From an uncultured Bacillota bacterium (GTDB taxonomy: Bacteria; Bacillota_I; Bacilli_A; RF39; UBA660): a stretch of DNA of 6,256 bases. The notes under the pieces are model-generated. The model was not told where the DNA came from. It saw only the letters and a program-made list of their open reading frames with translations, and did no database searches. The stretch covers positions 1 to 6,256 of the forward strand of contig CAMXBB010000085.1 in NCBI GenBank assembly GCA_947179265.1. Direction: 5' to 3'. The stretch's first letter is position 1; the number at the start of each line of letters is the position of its first letter. Positions 5,417 through 6,256 of the stretch are shown piece by piece. A program made the position numbers and the translations under genes.

Positions 5417-6226
5417 ATGCAAATATATGATAGAATTAGAAAAATGAAGGAAGCTAAACAAGCAAGTATTGAAACTTTTGATGCTGAAATGAGGGCTTAT
5501 GATGAAAGAATTAGAAATTATGCACAAAAAGCAGTATTTTTTTCTAAGTTTAATGATGAATCTATAAAAAAAGTTCTAACAAGATTAATGTCCACATATG
5601 AGGGAGAACCATATGTATCAATGAAAGTAACATATAATTTTACTAGATATTTCGATATACATGGTGGTTATTTTCAAAATTATACAAACAAACCATTAAT
5701 TATTGTTGCTAAAAGTCAAGCGCGTGAATCTTATGATGATGATACACCTAATAGCTTGGTATCATTATTAATGAATGGATGTGCAATTATTTTAGCTGAT
5801 GTATATTATCCTGGAAGTGTAATTCAATTTTATACTTCAGCTGAGCAAGATGTTAACCATTTAGGTGATATAAGAGTTCCTTATGTTCGCGAGTTTATTG
5901 ATATGGTTATCAATTACAGAATAGAAAATAATTTGGAACATATCGATGAAGCAATATTGGAAAACTTACTAGCAGACTTTATAAAGAAACATGAACAAGA
6001 AATTGCTGAACATAAGAAAAATAAGGGAGCTTCAATAGCTCAATCAGAATTGACAGAAGAAGATCTTGCTAATTTATCTAAATCAGGTTTAGAAAAAATT
6101 GAAGGGGATGCTTTTGTTGGACAAGATAGACTTGAAGGTGTTGTTCTTCCAGATGGTTTAACTTCCTTAACTGAACAACCATTTGCTATAGGTAAAAAGT
6201 TGAAAAAAGAAAATAAAGGCCAATAA
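5417..6226 (+). CDS. Hypothetical protein with C-terminal BspA-type LRR remnant
   Basis: A 269-residue protein I do not recognise as a whole. Residues 1-40 are charged and probably helical or coiled-coil. Residues 45-200 look like a mixed alpha/beta soluble domain with no motif I can name (for example NGCAIILADVYYPGSVIQFY, 120-139). Residues 190-220 are a highly charged linker. Residues 225-264 contain about two units resembling LRR_5 (BspA-like) repeats, followed by a Lys-rich end. BspA-like repeats are more often seen on surface or secreted proteins of gut bacteria, but there is no signal peptide, lipobox or membrane helix, so it should be cytoplasmic. It has its own extended -10 promoter, a good AAGGAG Shine-Dalgarno and a downstream terminator, so it is probably a monocistronic unit independent of the upstream cluster. 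Function unknown. Confidence 0.85.
   Translation: MQIYDRIRKMKEAKQASIETFDAEMRAYDERIRNYAQKAVFFSKFNDESIKKVLTRLMSTYEGEPYVSMKVTYNFTRYFDIHGGYFQNYTNKPLIIVAKSQARESYDDDTPNSLVSLLMNGCAIILADVYYPGSVIQFYTSAEQDVNHLGDIRVPYVREFIDMVINYRIENNLEHIDEAILENLLADFIKKHEQEIAEHKKNKGASIAQSELTEEDLANLSKSGLEKIEGDAFVGQDRLEGVVLPDGLTSLTEQPFAIGKKLKKENKGQ
6089..6208 (+). repeat. Two protein-level leucine-rich-repeat units
   Basis: Residues 225-264 of the last protein follow the LRR_5 pattern 'L..I...AF.....L..V.LP..L'. The first unit runs LEKIEGDAFVGQDRLEGV and the second starts at LPDGLTSLTEQPF. The AF at 232-233 and PF at 255-256 are 23 residues apart, the expected period. The second unit is degenerate and the array is short. 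Confidence 0.55.
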
Positions 6227-6230
6227 ATAC

Positions 6231-6256
6231 AAAAATACTCTTATGAGTATTTTTTT
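6231..6256 (+). terminator. Rho-independent terminator
   Basis: AAAAATACTC (6231-6240), loop TTAT (6241-6244) and GAGTATTTTT (6245-6254) form a perfect 10-bp stem whose 3' arm merges into a T-run that reaches the window end. It begins 4 bases after the stop of the last gene. Because the stem is flanked by A-run and T-run it could also act for a gene converging from the other side. Confidence 0.88.

Overview
The window is a compact, AT-rich stretch (roughly 30% GC by eye) with nine genes, all on the + strand. Good AGGAGG-type ribosome binding sites, Arg mostly as AGA, and TGA used as a stop while Trp is TGG all fit a low-GC Bacillota (Bacilli, Erysipelotrichia or a similar gut lineage) using the standard bacterial code. 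It does not fit a Mycoplasma-type code. I cannot name a species. No rRNA, tRNA, transposase, integrase or CRISPR array is visible, and no gap between genes exceeds about 60 bases.

Layout: (1) 32-535, a small GNAT acetyltransferase. (2) 582-4076, five tightly packed genes: an HExxH zinc-metallopeptidase-like protein, a uracil-DNA-glycosylase-fold protein, an HhH-GPD (endonuclease III-like) DNA glycosylase with a C-terminal cysteine cluster, an unrecognised 140-residue protein whose start overlaps the glycosylase stop by 4 bases, and a small PD-(D/E)xK nuclease. (3) 4103-5356, two more GNAT acetyltransferases of different subfamilies. (4) 5417-6226, an unrecognised protein ending in a BspA-like leucine-rich-repeat tail. 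It has its own extended -10 promoter and is followed by a clear intrinsic terminator at the window edge.

The most interesting part is region 2. Two DNA glycosylases of unrelated folds sit next to a nuclease of the restriction-enzyme fold, an unknown protein and a metallopeptidase. Together they look like a base-recognition, base-excision and strand-cleavage module. My inference is a defence-type or damage-response operon acting on modified or uracil-containing DNA, with the peptidase as a possible regulator or effector. No part of that function is proven by the sequence. The flanking GNAT genes look like accessory cargo of the kind common in variable regions of Bacillota genomes, and need not share the function.
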